Source: Rhodococcus sovatensis (lineage in GTDB: Bacteria; Actinomycetota; Actinomycetes; Mycobacteriales; Mycobacteriaceae). Taken from it: a DNA stretch of 64,000 nucleotides. Both the position numbers and the translations under genes were made by a program. The notes beneath the pieces were generated by a model. The model was not told the DNA's origin. It ran no database searches and was given only the letters and a program-made list of their open reading frames with translations. Numbering within the stretch: the first letter of the stretch is position 1; the number at the start of each line of letters is the position of its first letter. The stretch is from positions 5,766,001 through 5,830,000 of the forward strand of contig NZ_CP147846.1 in assembly GCF_037327425.1 (NCBI RefSeq), written 5' to 3'. Shown here piece by piece: positions 1 through 7,771 of the stretch.

Positions 1-796
1 TGTCTATAAAGATGTCCAGATATTTTTGAATGAGGGCGGCGTCTGGTTCGTGCAGCGGGTCGTGTGGAGCGGTGTACGCGAGATAGCCGAAATAGGGCTT
101 GTCGGAGCTCGATCCGTTTCGGATCAGTTGCAGCATCTCGTCGGTGTAGGCGTCGGTGGAGTAGAAATCGGCCGGAAGCTCGGTGACGGGTTCGCTGTTG
201 CGTTCGTAATTCAAGGTGTCTATCGGTTCCTGCCGCCCCGGAACCAGACGCAGCGCGTCTGCGTAGTGAGAGCCGCCTCCCTGATACATGGTGAAATTCT
301 GGTCGAATCCGAGGTCCTGCGGCGTCTGCCCGTGTCCCATGCCGAGATGCCATTTGCCAACTTGGTAGGTGTTGTAGTCCGCAGCTGACAGCAATTCCGC
401 GATCCCGATGTAAGTGCCTTCCAGCGAACCCTTATAACCGGGTGACCCGCTTGCGACTCCCGGTGCGATCAGGCCGTCCATCGAACCGAGACCAACCCGG
501 TGCGGATCTTGTCCCGTCATCAGCGTCGCTCGGGTCGGCGCGCACACTGGATTTGCGTGGTAGTTGGTGAACTGCATGCCCTCGCCAGCGAGAGAGTCGA
601 TGGTGGGGGTCGATATTGAGCCCCCGTATGCGCCTATGTCGCTGTAACCGAGGTCGTCCAAGAGCACCATCAAAATGTTGGGCGTGGCGGAGTCCACCTC
701 TGCCGGCCCCTGGCTTGACAAGCTGCCGGAGCATCCGGTCGTGACCGCCAGCAGTGCTGACATACATACCCCGACACCTGCGGAGGGCCGAGCCAT
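1..796 (-). CDS. Arylsulfatase, exported lipoprotein-like (partial, C-terminus beyond left edge)
   Basis: Type I sulfatase, hydrolysing sulfate esters. The minus-strand frame is open from an ATG at 796 to the window edge, giving 265 residues. Visible motifs are the metal-binding DDLG at residues 47-50 and the formylglycine motif CAPTR at 85-89, where Cys85 would be converted by the sulfatase-modifying enzyme. A KWHLG block typical of the family follows near residue 150. The N-terminus carries a short hydrophobic segment ending LAVTTGC at 16-22, compatible with a weak lipobox, so surface attachment is likely. M12 is an alternative start. The C-terminal subdomain is missing only because the window ends. 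The specific substrate cannot be read from the sequence. Confidence 0.9.
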   Translation of the reverse strand, partial: MARPSAGVGVCMSALLAVTTGCSGSLSSQGPAEVDSATPNILMVLLDDLGYSDIGAYGGSISTPTIDSLAGEGMQFTNYHANPVCAPTRATLMTGQDPHRVGLGSMDGLIAPGVASGSPGYKGSLEGTYIGIAELLSAADYNTYQVGKWHLGMGHGQTPQDLGFDQNFTMYQGGGSHYADALRLVPGRQEPIDTLNYERNSEPVTELPADFYSTDAYTDEMLQLIRNGSSSDKPYFGYLAYTAPHDPLHEPDAALIQKYLDIFID

Positions 797-925
797 GCGT
801 ATTCCACGTATTCTTCTCGACAATGCACTTGCCTATCTGATCGGCTGGGAATTCGATGACCGGCTGGCCGAGCGATCGCTCCCGCCCTCAACTTTGCCGG
901 AGATCCTCGTCTTCGTTGTCTCATC

Positions 926-1330
926 GGCTCACCAATGCGAACGAGGATTTGGGTGGTTGCACTGGTGTTCGGCAGGCTGCTCTTCGAGCACACGCACGAC
1001 TCCTTCTGGGGCGCTGCACCGCAGTTCCGAGCGAGCATCGTCGGAGCGACGATCACGGAGTCGTGACTCAACTGTTCCTCAGGTAATGCGAGTTCTCCTA
1101 CGATGACCTCGAACCCTGAGCCGCAGAGATGACCGAAATCGAGTGACTCGACCAACGCTGCCGTATCGACCAGACCCGCCACTGCCAAATTTGATTGGGA
1201 CAGCGCCGGGGTGCGAGATGCGCAGTTCGTGCGTGCTGATCATGTGGTGGGTTTCATCCGTCAGCGGAACGTTCAGGAAGACCACCTCGCTCGCGGATAA
1301 CAAATTATGTCCGGGGCAAGTTGATGGCAC
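926..1330 (-). pseudogene. D-isomer-specific 2-hydroxyacid dehydrogenase remnant
   Basis: The C-terminal half of a D-2-hydroxyacid dehydrogenase is recognisable in three minus-strand frames. From 1330 a frame reads SEVVFLNVPLTDETHHMIS and then HPGAVPI, the end of the NAD-binding domain. After a shift near 1190 a second frame reads GLVDTAALVESLDFGHLCGS and ELALPEEQLSHDSVIVAP, the usual continuation. A further shift near 1015 gives a short tail ending at a stop about 926. The N-terminal substrate-binding half is absent. Frameshifts plus truncation make this a dead gene. It lies between the sulfatase and the DUF1636 gene in the same orientation. Confidence 0.75.
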
Positions 1331-1342
1331 GCGTGGCGTCCT

Positions 1343-1708
1343 TTAGGTATCGAGTCGTGCTCTCCGCTTGGGAGTCACAGCGGTGATCGCGGCTACCAGG
1401 TTCGCCGGCACCTCCCATTCGGAAGGATGGCCGGTGGCTGAATGTTCGTAACTTGCGTGGGCTTGTCGGAGTGCTGCAGCGTCCTCGGGTGTCACACCGG
1501 AGAAGCGGACTCGGGACATTCCGGCACAGTCGAGTGCCACCACGCCGCCGTCCTTGCATGAACCGAGTTGCTTACACGTCCCGAGGCACTTGACGTAAAG
1601 AACTTGATTCGAGTCGGGCCGAGCACTGAAAATCTCAGCGACCGTAGTCGCATACACCCCACTTTCGGCGGTGTCGCGGGGGCAGGTTCTACAGACCATG
1701 ACTGTCAT
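1343..1708 (-). CDS. DUF1636 family small cysteine-rich (putative metal-binding) protein
   Basis: A 121-residue protein. The start at 1708 is chosen over a longer frame because AAGGA sits five bases upstream and family members begin with a short strand followed by CxxC. It shows CRTC near the N-terminus and a central CLGTCKQLGSC block, the pattern of DUF1636 proteins annotated as predicted metal-binding. No signal peptide or membrane segment is seen. No activity is established for the family, so function is left open. A decayed second copy lies at 6018-6260, and the two share an upstream region of about 43 bases. It is divergent from the peptide-kinase-enolase operon. Confidence 0.75.
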   Translation of the reverse strand: MTVMVCRTCPRDTAESGVYATTVAEIFSARPDSNQVLYVKCLGTCKQLGSCKDGGVVALDCAGMSRVRFSGVTPEDAAALRQAHASYEHSATGHPSEWEVPANLVAAITAVTPKRRARLDT

Positions 1709-1788
1709 GAGGGTCCTTTCCTCCACTGTGGTCGATCGGGGCGACCTGTTGTCGTGTGACTGAGCACACATCAGAATGAAGTGAATCA

Positions 1789-1831
1789 CAATAGCGGCGT
1801 ACGAATGGCACCCATCCGTATTGCGTATTGG
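1789..1831 (-). promoter_or_regulatory. Conserved 43-bp upstream element of the DUF1636 gene
   Basis: Read on the minus strand, this begins CCAATACGCAATACGGATG and ends CGCTATTG. An equally long block at 5899-5941 lies at a similar distance from the second DUF1636 copy, 77 versus 80 bases from the start codon. By eye about 32 of 43 positions match. Conservation outside coding sequence suggests a promoter with operator. No -35/-10 pair is assigned. Confidence 0.6.
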
Positions 1832-1964
1832 CCAACGCGTCAGCGGTCCCTCTAGTTTCAGACATCGAAGAGGTTGCTCCGGGCCAACGCAGGAGTCAGC
1901 CGTAGAGCATGCGGCTCACACCTGCGGTAACCAGCACTTTCTCTCAAAGCTCGAAGGAGTTCTC

Positions 1965-2123
1965 ATGATTCGACAAGATCGCTGTGACAATCACATGTGG
2001 CCGAGTCTCACTACCGCTGGCATCGACTACGCGGCTGTGGATAACCTCGATGGCAACGTGCGCCATCGCATGGAACCAAAGGTAGTCGCTAACGCGAGAT
2101 CGACGGAATGCGCACTGCGATGA
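1965..2123 (+). CDS. Small peptide of 52 residues, translationally coupled to a kinase gene
   Basis: A short open frame starting at ATG 1965 with a perfect AAGGAG five bases upstream. It ends at a TGA whose first two bases lie inside the ATG of the kinase (ATGA overlap at 2120-2123). The peptide begins MIRQDRCDNHMWPSL and ends STECALR, with two cysteines (C7, C49), one tryptophan and no hydrophobic stretch. I recognise no family. The ideal ribosome site and overlap argue that it is translated. It could be a modified peptide, a small carrier or partner protein, or a leader that couples translation into the kinase. The sequence alone does not decide. Confidence 0.6.
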   Translation: MIRQDRCDNHMWPSLTTAGIDYAAVDNLDGNVRHRMEPKVVANARSTECALR

Positions 2124-3130
2124 TCGTCACGGGCACAGTCCCAGAACAACTCTCCCACGATGTCAGCGAGCATCTGGCTGCGCGGGGTCTAGTGCCTGTC
2201 GGGACCGGTCTCGAACTGACTTCACTGGCGGGCGGCGTCTCCAACGACGTCATTGCGGTCTCTGGGCCAGGGATCGATGTTGTTGTGAAACGCGCGCTGT
2301 CGACTTTGCGCGTCGAGGAGTTGTGGAACGCTGACCCGAAGCGACTGCAGGTCGAAGGTCGCGCTCTACAGCTGGCCGGAACCATGTTGCCAGCAGTGAC
2401 TCCGCGGGTTCTCGACCTCGATGATGAATTCCTGGTCATCGAGCGCTCACCCCGCGATTGGTATGAATGGCGTACCGAGTTGATATCCGGGGTCGCAGAC
2501 ACCAGGGTTGCGCGGGAATTGGGTCACAGCCTCGGGATTTGGCAGTTCAACACGACTGCGACACCGTCCCTTGTCGAAGCCTTCTTGGACCGCGATTCTT
2601 TTCACCAGCTTCGTGTGCAACCGTTTCACGAAACAGTATTGGCACGCCACGCTGACCTTTCAGAGGCGATTCGGCAGACCATTGAAGTCATGCTGTCCCG
2701 CCAAACATGTTTGGTACACGGAGATTTCACGCCGAAGAATATTTTGGTCGAACCTCCAACCGCACCGATCTGCGAGCGCCGGTTGTGGGTGTTGGATTGG
2801 GAAGTGGCCCATGTCGGTGACGAGGACTTCGACGCTGCATCATTGTTGGCGCACCTGCTGATCAAGTCGGTCCACCAGCCGAAGATGAGCTCGGCTCTGT
2901 TCGACTGCGCGCGCGCGTTCGTGAAGAGCTGGCAATCTCACATCGAGATCTCTAGCGATCAGAGTCACCTTGTGCGTCAGATTGGCTGCATGCTCCTTGC
3001 TCGTGTCGACGGAAAGAGCCCCGTGGGCTACCTCGACCGAAACGGTCAACACAAGATCAGACAAATCGGTCGGCTTCTTCTTCAGAAGCCAGGGACGACG
3101 ATCGCTCAACTATGGGAGATGACGAAATGA
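2120..3130 (+). CDS. APH-fold phosphotransferase (aminoglycoside/choline/methylthioribose kinase-like)
   Basis: A 336-residue kinase of the APH family, transferring phosphate from ATP to a small-molecule hydroxyl. The start at 2120 is preferred because it overlaps the upstream peptide stop as ATGA. A glycine-rich LAGGVSND loop is followed by VVVK with the nucleotide-binding lysine. The catalytic loop HGDFTPKNI lies near residues 200-208 (Asp202, Asn207) and the metal-binding DWE near 226. All catalytic residues are present. It overlaps the enolase-like gene by ATGA, so the two are coordinately translated. Antibiotic resistance is possible for the fold. The enolase partner instead suggests phosphorylation of a hydroxy acid or peptide side chain before elimination, which is inference. 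Confidence 0.85.
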   Translation: MIVTGTVPEQLSHDVSEHLAARGLVPVGTGLELTSLAGGVSNDVIAVSGPGIDVVVKRALSTLRVEELWNADPKRLQVEGRALQLAGTMLPAVTPRVLDLDDEFLVIERSPRDWYEWRTELISGVADTRVARELGHSLGIWQFNTTATPSLVEAFLDRDSFHQLRVQPFHETVLARHADLSEAIRQTIEVMLSRQTCLVHGDFTPKNILVEPPTAPICERRLWVLDWEVAHVGDEDFDAASLLAHLLIKSVHQPKMSSALFDCARAFVKSWQSHIEISSDQSHLVRQIGCMLLARVDGKSPVGYLDRNGQHKIRQIGRLLLQKPGTTIAQLWEMTK

Positions 3131-4434
3131 CTGTTCCGAAGATCAAATCTGTCCTGGCCTGGGAAGCGCTCGACTCGAGAGGGACGCCCACTGTTGCCTG
3201 TCAGGTGACTCTCAGTGATGGCTCCTGCGGCGAAGCGACTGTGCCTGCGGGAGCGTCAACAGGGCGACACGAGGCAAAGGAATTGCGCGACGGGGACCAC
3301 CGTTACGAAGGTCGCGGCGTCGGCAAGGCTGTTGCAAACGTCAACACCGTACTTTTTGAGGCGGTCCGGGGATTGTCGGCCGACGATCAACACGCTGTCG
3401 ACTCCGCGATGCGTGCCGAAGATGGGACGTCGGACCTTTCGAAACTCGGCGCAAATGCGGTTCTCGCGATATCCATAGCTACGGCCCTCGCGTCTGCGAA
3501 CTCGAGGGGCCTTCCGCTGTACCAATCAGAGGCTCTTGGGGAACCGCTCCTGCCACTTCCCATGGTCAACATCATCTCTGGTGGCGCGCATGCGGGGCGC
3601 TCGATCGACGTGCAGGACTTCCTGGCCGTACCTGTCGGCGCACGACGATTTTCTGAGGCTATCGAATGGGCAGCACGGGTTCGTGCTGGTACAGCCGAGG
3701 AGCTTTCCAGTCAAGGTTGGCCAACTTCTCTTGTGGCAGACGAAGGTGGTCTGTCTGCCACACTGCCGTCCAACCGCTCGGCGCTCGATCTGCTTGTCAA
3801 GGGTATTGAACGCGCGGGTCTGCGTCCCGGCAGCGACGTCGGCATTGCTATCGACATTGCGGCCACTCAATTGTTGGCCACCGACGGCAGATATCACCTA
3901 GCGGCTGACGAACGCCATCTCGGGCCTGAGGAGTTTATCGACGAGCTTCATGATTGGTGTCGCCATTACCCTATTGTCTCCTTGGAGGACGCACTTGGAG
4001 AAGATGACTGGGATGGCTGGGCTGAAGCAACCAAGCGGCTACAAGGCGTGCAAATTCTGGGAGACGATCTCTTCACAACTCATATCAAACGTCTGCAACG
4101 GGGTATCGACGAAAGTGTTGCAAACGCGGTCCTCGTCAAACCCAATCAAATCGGGACTCTGACCGACGCTCTCGATGTTGTGAAGCTTGCTCAACGAGCT
4201 GGGTACGCCACTGTACTGTCTGCACGATCTGGTGAAACGGAAGACAATTGGCTGGCCGACTTTGCGGTCGGATGGCGTACCGGTCAGATCAAAGTTGGTT
4301 CTACGATGCGTTCCGAACGAACTGCAAAATGGAATCGCTTACTGCGGTTGGAAGCAGAACTCGGGGCTGACAATATCGAGTATGCCGGAGCGGCCGCGAT
4401 AACCCCCAGCATTCAGATGGTGCAACCTACCTGA
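3127..4434 (+). CDS. Enolase paralog with altered active site
   Basis: A 435-residue protein colinear with phosphopyruvate hydratase. The start at 3127 overlaps the kinase stop (ATGA) and has GGGAG upstream. Retained residues (numbered from this start) are the ASTG loop, His155 of GGAH, Glu206 of DEGG, metal ligands Asp243 and Glu287 plus the GDDL pair, catalytic base Lys338, Arg367-Ser368 and Lys389. Two conserved positions differ: the Glu of the usual QEF motif is Asp164 (QDF), and the His of the usual SHRSGE loop is Ala366 (SARSGE). The alpha-proton abstraction machinery is kept while substrate contacts are changed, suggesting a non-glycolytic substrate. Known precedents for enolase paralogs in secondary metabolism include carboxyphosphonoenolpyruvate synthase. 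It is the last gene of the coupled chain. Confidence 0.85.
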   Translation: MTVPKIKSVLAWEALDSRGTPTVACQVTLSDGSCGEATVPAGASTGRHEAKELRDGDHRYEGRGVGKAVANVNTVLFEAVRGLSADDQHAVDSAMRAEDGTSDLSKLGANAVLAISIATALASANSRGLPLYQSEALGEPLLPLPMVNIISGGAHAGRSIDVQDFLAVPVGARRFSEAIEWAARVRAGTAEELSSQGWPTSLVADEGGLSATLPSNRSALDLLVKGIERAGLRPGSDVGIAIDIAATQLLATDGRYHLAADERHLGPEEFIDELHDWCRHYPIVSLEDALGEDDWDGWAEATKRLQGVQILGDDLFTTHIKRLQRGIDESVANAVLVKPNQIGTLTDALDVVKLAQRAGYATVLSARSGETEDNWLADFAVGWRTGQIKVGSTMRSERTAKWNRLLRLEAELGADNIEYAGAAAITPSIQMVQPT

Positions 4435-4444
4435 CCGTTCGGGA

Positions 4445-4510
4445 CCGACCAGAGGTATCGTGGTGCCCGACGGCCACGTTGTGTTCGTGATCCTCCCAAC
4501 CTCTGGTCGG
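4445..4510. repeat. Perfect 12-bp inverted repeat with nested hairpin between enolase paralog and LysR gene
   Basis: Arms CCGACCAGAGGT (4445-4456) and ACCTCTGGTCGG (4499-4510) are exact complements separated by 42 bases. Inside the spacer, CGTGG and CCACG form a second small stem. The position just after the enolase stop and before the LysR start fits either a transcription terminator or an operator for the LysR protein. No T-run follows, so an intrinsic terminator is not certain. Confidence 0.5.
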
Positions 4511-4557
4511 CTCGGTTGATCGCGAACGGCTTATAATTCGGGTGACGGAGGATCCGC

Positions 4558-5484
4558 GTGCAACTGGACTGGCTCGAAACATTCGTGGCAGTGGCCGAGC
4601 GCGGTGGTTTCGGAGCCGCGGCACAAACTCTTTTTCGATCGCAATCCCGGGTCAGTGCCCACATCGCAGGCTTGGAAAGCGAGCTTGGCACGGTACTTTT
4701 CGATCGAAGCCAGCGGCCGGTAGTCTTGACGACTACGGGAGAGAAGCTTTTTCTGCGTGCTCGAAAAATTCTTGACGAAATCACCGCAGCGCGAGCCGAC
4801 GTCGTCGATCTTGCTGGACAGGTCGAGGGTAAAGTTGTTCTGGGAACCTATGCAAGTGCCGGGGCCAACTTTGTACCCGAGGTACTGCGCACGTTCTGTA
4901 TTTCTTTCCCCCATGTTGAGGTCCGTCTCGTCGAGCAAGCCGTTCTGGGTATCGACAGTGCTTTGTCCGACGGATCAGTGGACCTGGCTATTCGGCCTTT
5001 GGAACCGAAGCCGACCGTACCCGGTATTCACCATATGCCTCTCTGGCGAGAAAGGATGAAGGTCGTCGTCGCCCCAGACCACCCGTTGGCAGGCGAGCTC
5101 AGCCCGCTGCCGGTGACCGCCTTGAGCGGCTACTCGTTGATCTTGTCCGGAGCTGGAACGGGTGGAGAAGCGCAACAACTTCTTTCGACTCGCAGTATCG
5201 ACTTTTCGGTCGCGTTCTGGTCGGATCAGCCGACGACGGTAGTGTCGCTGGCCCGGGCAGGGCTGGGCGTCGGGTTCGTGAACGCCCTGGCACTCGTTGC
5301 CCCGGACACGGAGGGAGTGCGCATTCTCGACGTCGCAGGCGAAGGCCTCGTACGAGACGTTGGAGTTTACTGGACTGATCGCATGTACACATCGCCGGCC
5401 GTACTTGCAATGCACTCGATGGTTGTAAATTCGCCAACGCCAGAAGGCACGACAGTGATCGATGGCCTGGAGCCAACCCGGTAG
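4558..5484 (+). CDS. LysR-family transcriptional regulator
   Basis: A 308-residue LTTR starting at GTG with GGAGGA nine bases upstream. The N-terminal winged helix-turn-helix spans about residues 1-60 (LDWLETFVAVAERGGFGAAA, then RVSAHIAGLESELG). The C-terminal periplasmic-binding-like effector domain follows (VVLGTYASAGANFVPEVL, DLAIRPL, GLGVGFV). It lies downstream of and in the same direction as the peptide-kinase-enolase genes and upstream of the amidohydrolase. It is the likely local regulator of one or both; its effector is unknown. Confidence 0.92.
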   Translation: MQLDWLETFVAVAERGGFGAAAQTLFRSQSRVSAHIAGLESELGTVLFDRSQRPVVLTTTGEKLFLRARKILDEITAARADVVDLAGQVEGKVVLGTYASAGANFVPEVLRTFCISFPHVEVRLVEQAVLGIDSALSDGSVDLAIRPLEPKPTVPGIHHMPLWRERMKVVVAPDHPLAGELSPLPVTALSGYSLILSGAGTGGEAQQLLSTRSIDFSVAFWSDQPTTVVSLARAGLGVGFVNALALVAPDTEGVRILDVAGEGLVRDVGVYWTDRMYTSPAVLAMHSMVVNSPTPEGTTVIDGLEPTR

Positions 5485-6017
5485 CAGCGCCCGAATCGCA
5501 CGCCTTCGTTGGTTGTTCGCCGAGGTCGAGTCGATCAAGCTGAAATCTAGATAGTTCCGCATCGGAGCATGCCGGTGTCTGTTTGAACCGCGCGATGAAG
5601 TTGAGGTTGCTTGGCCAGTAAATACTTGGATCGCAACCCACGTTCGCAAGATCTAGTCGCGGTTGTCTGAGACGGCGACATGGTGATCGCTGGTCATGGC
5701 GAATTCGAAGGAATCTTCACCTCGACCGCAGTCCCGAGCTTCGGCCGACGGGCATCGGTCACATCATTGGCCGATCGGAGTGAAACGACACTCGAACTTC
5801 TCAGGTCAGCACGCGAAACGGGAGCCGACCGTGGTCAGAACGCGGTGGTCCGTCGAACGGGGACCCGCTAGCAGCAGCAGAAACGATCCACGATGCGACC
5901 AATACGAAATGCGGATGAAGACCATACGCATTGCGCTATTGCAGTCCGCCAGCACACGGTGTGTTATCAATCACAGGGAACCGCGGTTCGACTCCGACCA
6001 CCCGTTCGAGAGAGTTC
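5485..6017. other. 533-bp stretch without an intact gene
   Basis: No convincing coding region is visible. Short frames on both strands lack ribosome sites and family features. The only structured element is the block at 5899-5941 homologous to the DUF1636 upstream region. The rest is probably decayed sequence. Confidence 0.5.
5899..5941 (+). promoter_or_regulatory. Second copy of the DUF1636 upstream element
   Basis: Begins CCAATACGAAATGCGGATG and ends GCGCTATTG. It aligns without gaps to the element at 1789-1831 in the opposite orientation, and lies 77 bases before the ATG of the decayed DUF1636 copy. It shows that the duplicated unit included the promoter. Confidence 0.6.
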
Positions 6018-6260
6018 ATGATTGCAATGTTGATCCGTACGACCAGCCCGCCCGAAGACCTGGCGGAGTCGAGGTGCCTGTCGGGAGGTCGCCTTCCCCG
6101 TCTGCCCATAACGATTCGCGTCGCGTCCTCGACGTCAAGTGCCTGCGCACGTGCGCGCACCTGGGTCCGGTTGCCGGTGGGCGTGATGACGCCCGGTTGT
6201 CGAGCCGGGCTCATTTTCGGGGAGTCCGGATGACGTCGCCTCGCTGGAAGGCTGCAGTCG
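6018..6260 (+). pseudogene. Decayed second copy of the DUF1636 gene
   Basis: The start region reads MIAMLIRTTSPPEDLAES, matching MTVMVCRTCPRDTAES of the intact copy. A second frame then reads VLDVKCLRTCAHLGP, matching VLYVKCLGTCKQLGS, and a third reads FSGSPDDVASLEG, matching FSGVTPEDAAALRQ. Three frames are needed, so several indels have accumulated. The first CxxC is also lost. It lies directly upstream of the amidohydrolase, as if it were once the first gene of that operon. Confidence 0.7.
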
Positions 6261-6376
6261 ACTGCGAGAAACCAGCAAGGCGGCCATCCATCTGAGTGGG
6301 GCGTATGCCGTCGGCCTTGAACGCAGCGCTCGAGGCAAGACCGAAACAGTGAATGAACAAGTGAGAGGTAAGAACA

Positions 6377-7771
6377 ATGCAGCGCACTCTACTAACCAAC
6401 GTCAATATCTTCGACGGCACAGGTTCGCCGTCGTTTCCCGGTGAAATCCTAATAGATGGAGACCGTATCGCGCGCGTTGAAAAAGGCCGAGGGTCGATCA
6501 TTCCCGACGGAGATGTCCAGGTCATCGACGGACGCGGAGGGCTCCTCATGCCCGGTCTCGTCGAACCCCACGCACACATGACCTATAACAATCTTGCCAC
6601 TGTCGCGGAGCAAGGTGATCTTCCGCCGGAAGAGACACTGTTGTTGACGTTGAAGAACACGCAGTTGATGCTCGACGCAGGTTTCACCTCGTTGTACTCG
6701 GCCGGATCGGCACGTATGCGAACAGAAGTCGTTGTCAAGCAAGCCATCGTTTCGGGGCAATTCGTGGGACCGCGCATGCGGAGTGCGTGTCCTGAGATCA
6801 CAACGACGGGCGGGCTCGGCGACGTCCGGAAGATGCACAAGGATGGCGATCTGATGAACACGATCGCCGACGGCGCAGATGCTGTGCGGGCAGCGGTACG
6901 AACTGCGATTCGCGAAGGTGTCGACACCATCAAGATGAACCTGTCCAGTGACGACTTCCAAAAGATCGGTGATGGCAAGCTCACGACGTACGACGACTAC
7001 GAGATTGCCGGCGGCGTGAAGATCGCGCATGACAACGGCGTTTTTCTAGCCTGTCATGCGCGCTCCGACGACTCGGTTCGGCTCGCGCTGCGTCATGGAT
7101 TCCGGTCGATCTATCACTGCGACTACGTCGAGGGTGAAACCTTCGATCTACTCGAGGAACAAAAGGACCACATCTTTCTTGCACCGGCTATCGGCGTCAC
7201 ATACACCACCGCGTACGAAGCAGCACCTTGGGGTATCGATCAGCAAACGGCTACCGTCATGCACCAGTTCGAGATGTTGGACAACTTCCCTAAGGTGTAC
7301 GGGGAGATCAGAAAGCGCGGCATCCGCTTCATGCCCGGTGGAGACTACGGTTTCGCTTGGAACCCGATCGGCACCAACGCTCGCGACTTCGAACATTTCG
7401 TCGAGATGCTGGGCATGAGCCCCGCCGAGGTCTTGATGGCAGCGACAAAATGGGGCGGCGAGTTGATGGCTATCGACCAACTCGGACTGCTCCGCGAAGG
7501 TTGGCTCGCGGATTTCATTATCGTTGACGGCGATCCTCTCGAAGATGTCCGGATTCTGCAAGATCATGACAACGTCGTCCTAGTTGTCAAGGGCGGGGAC
7601 ATCGTCAAGCTGAACATGCACTACTTCAACCCTGAGACCGCCGACCGAGGTGCCCGCTCGATCACAGCCAGTGGCCCGAACCTTGGTGCGTTTCCAGAGC
7701 GCGTCCGCGAGGCGACATCACTGATCACCGCATCGACCTTGGCGACGTCAGGAGGAAGCTCGAATGCCTGA
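6377..7771 (+). CDS. Metal-dependent amidohydrolase (imidazolonepropionase/prolidase-like)
   Basis: A 464-residue cytoplasmic amidohydrolase. The composite beta domain at the N-terminus contains GEILIDGDRIARV, followed by the metal-binding HAH (His65, His67). A likely carbamylated lysine is Lys186 in TIKMN. Further metal histidines are His227 (ACHA) and His247 (YHCD), and the acid is in PGGDYGF. These fit the binuclear amidohydrolases that cleave amide or cyclic amide bonds. AAGAACA-type purines precede the ATG. It overlaps the next gene by eight bases, so amide hydrolysis and ester/amide hydrolysis are probably successive steps. The substrate is unknown; related proteins include Xaa-Pro dipeptidases and xenobiotic amidases. 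Confidence 0.85.
   Translation: MQRTLLTNVNIFDGTGSPSFPGEILIDGDRIARVEKGRGSIIPDGDVQVIDGRGGLLMPGLVEPHAHMTYNNLATVAEQGDLPPEETLLLTLKNTQLMLDAGFTSLYSAGSARMRTEVVVKQAIVSGQFVGPRMRSACPEITTTGGLGDVRKMHKDGDLMNTIADGADAVRAAVRTAIREGVDTIKMNLSSDDFQKIGDGKLTTYDDYEIAGGVKIAHDNGVFLACHARSDDSVRLALRHGFRSIYHCDYVEGETFDLLEEQKDHIFLAPAIGVTYTTAYEAAPWGIDQQTATVMHQFEMLDNFPKVYGEIRKRGIRFMPGGDYGFAWNPIGTNARDFEHFVEMLGMSPAEVLMAATKWGGELMAIDQLGLLREGWLADFIIVDGDPLEDVRILQDHDNVVLVVKGGDIVKLNMHYFNPETADRGARSITASGPNLGAFPERVREATSLITASTLATSGGSSNA

Noticed and set aside
2120..3130. Aminoglycoside resistance gene
   Set aside because: The fold fits, but linkage by overlap to a peptide and an enolase paralog points to metabolism; resistance is unsupported.
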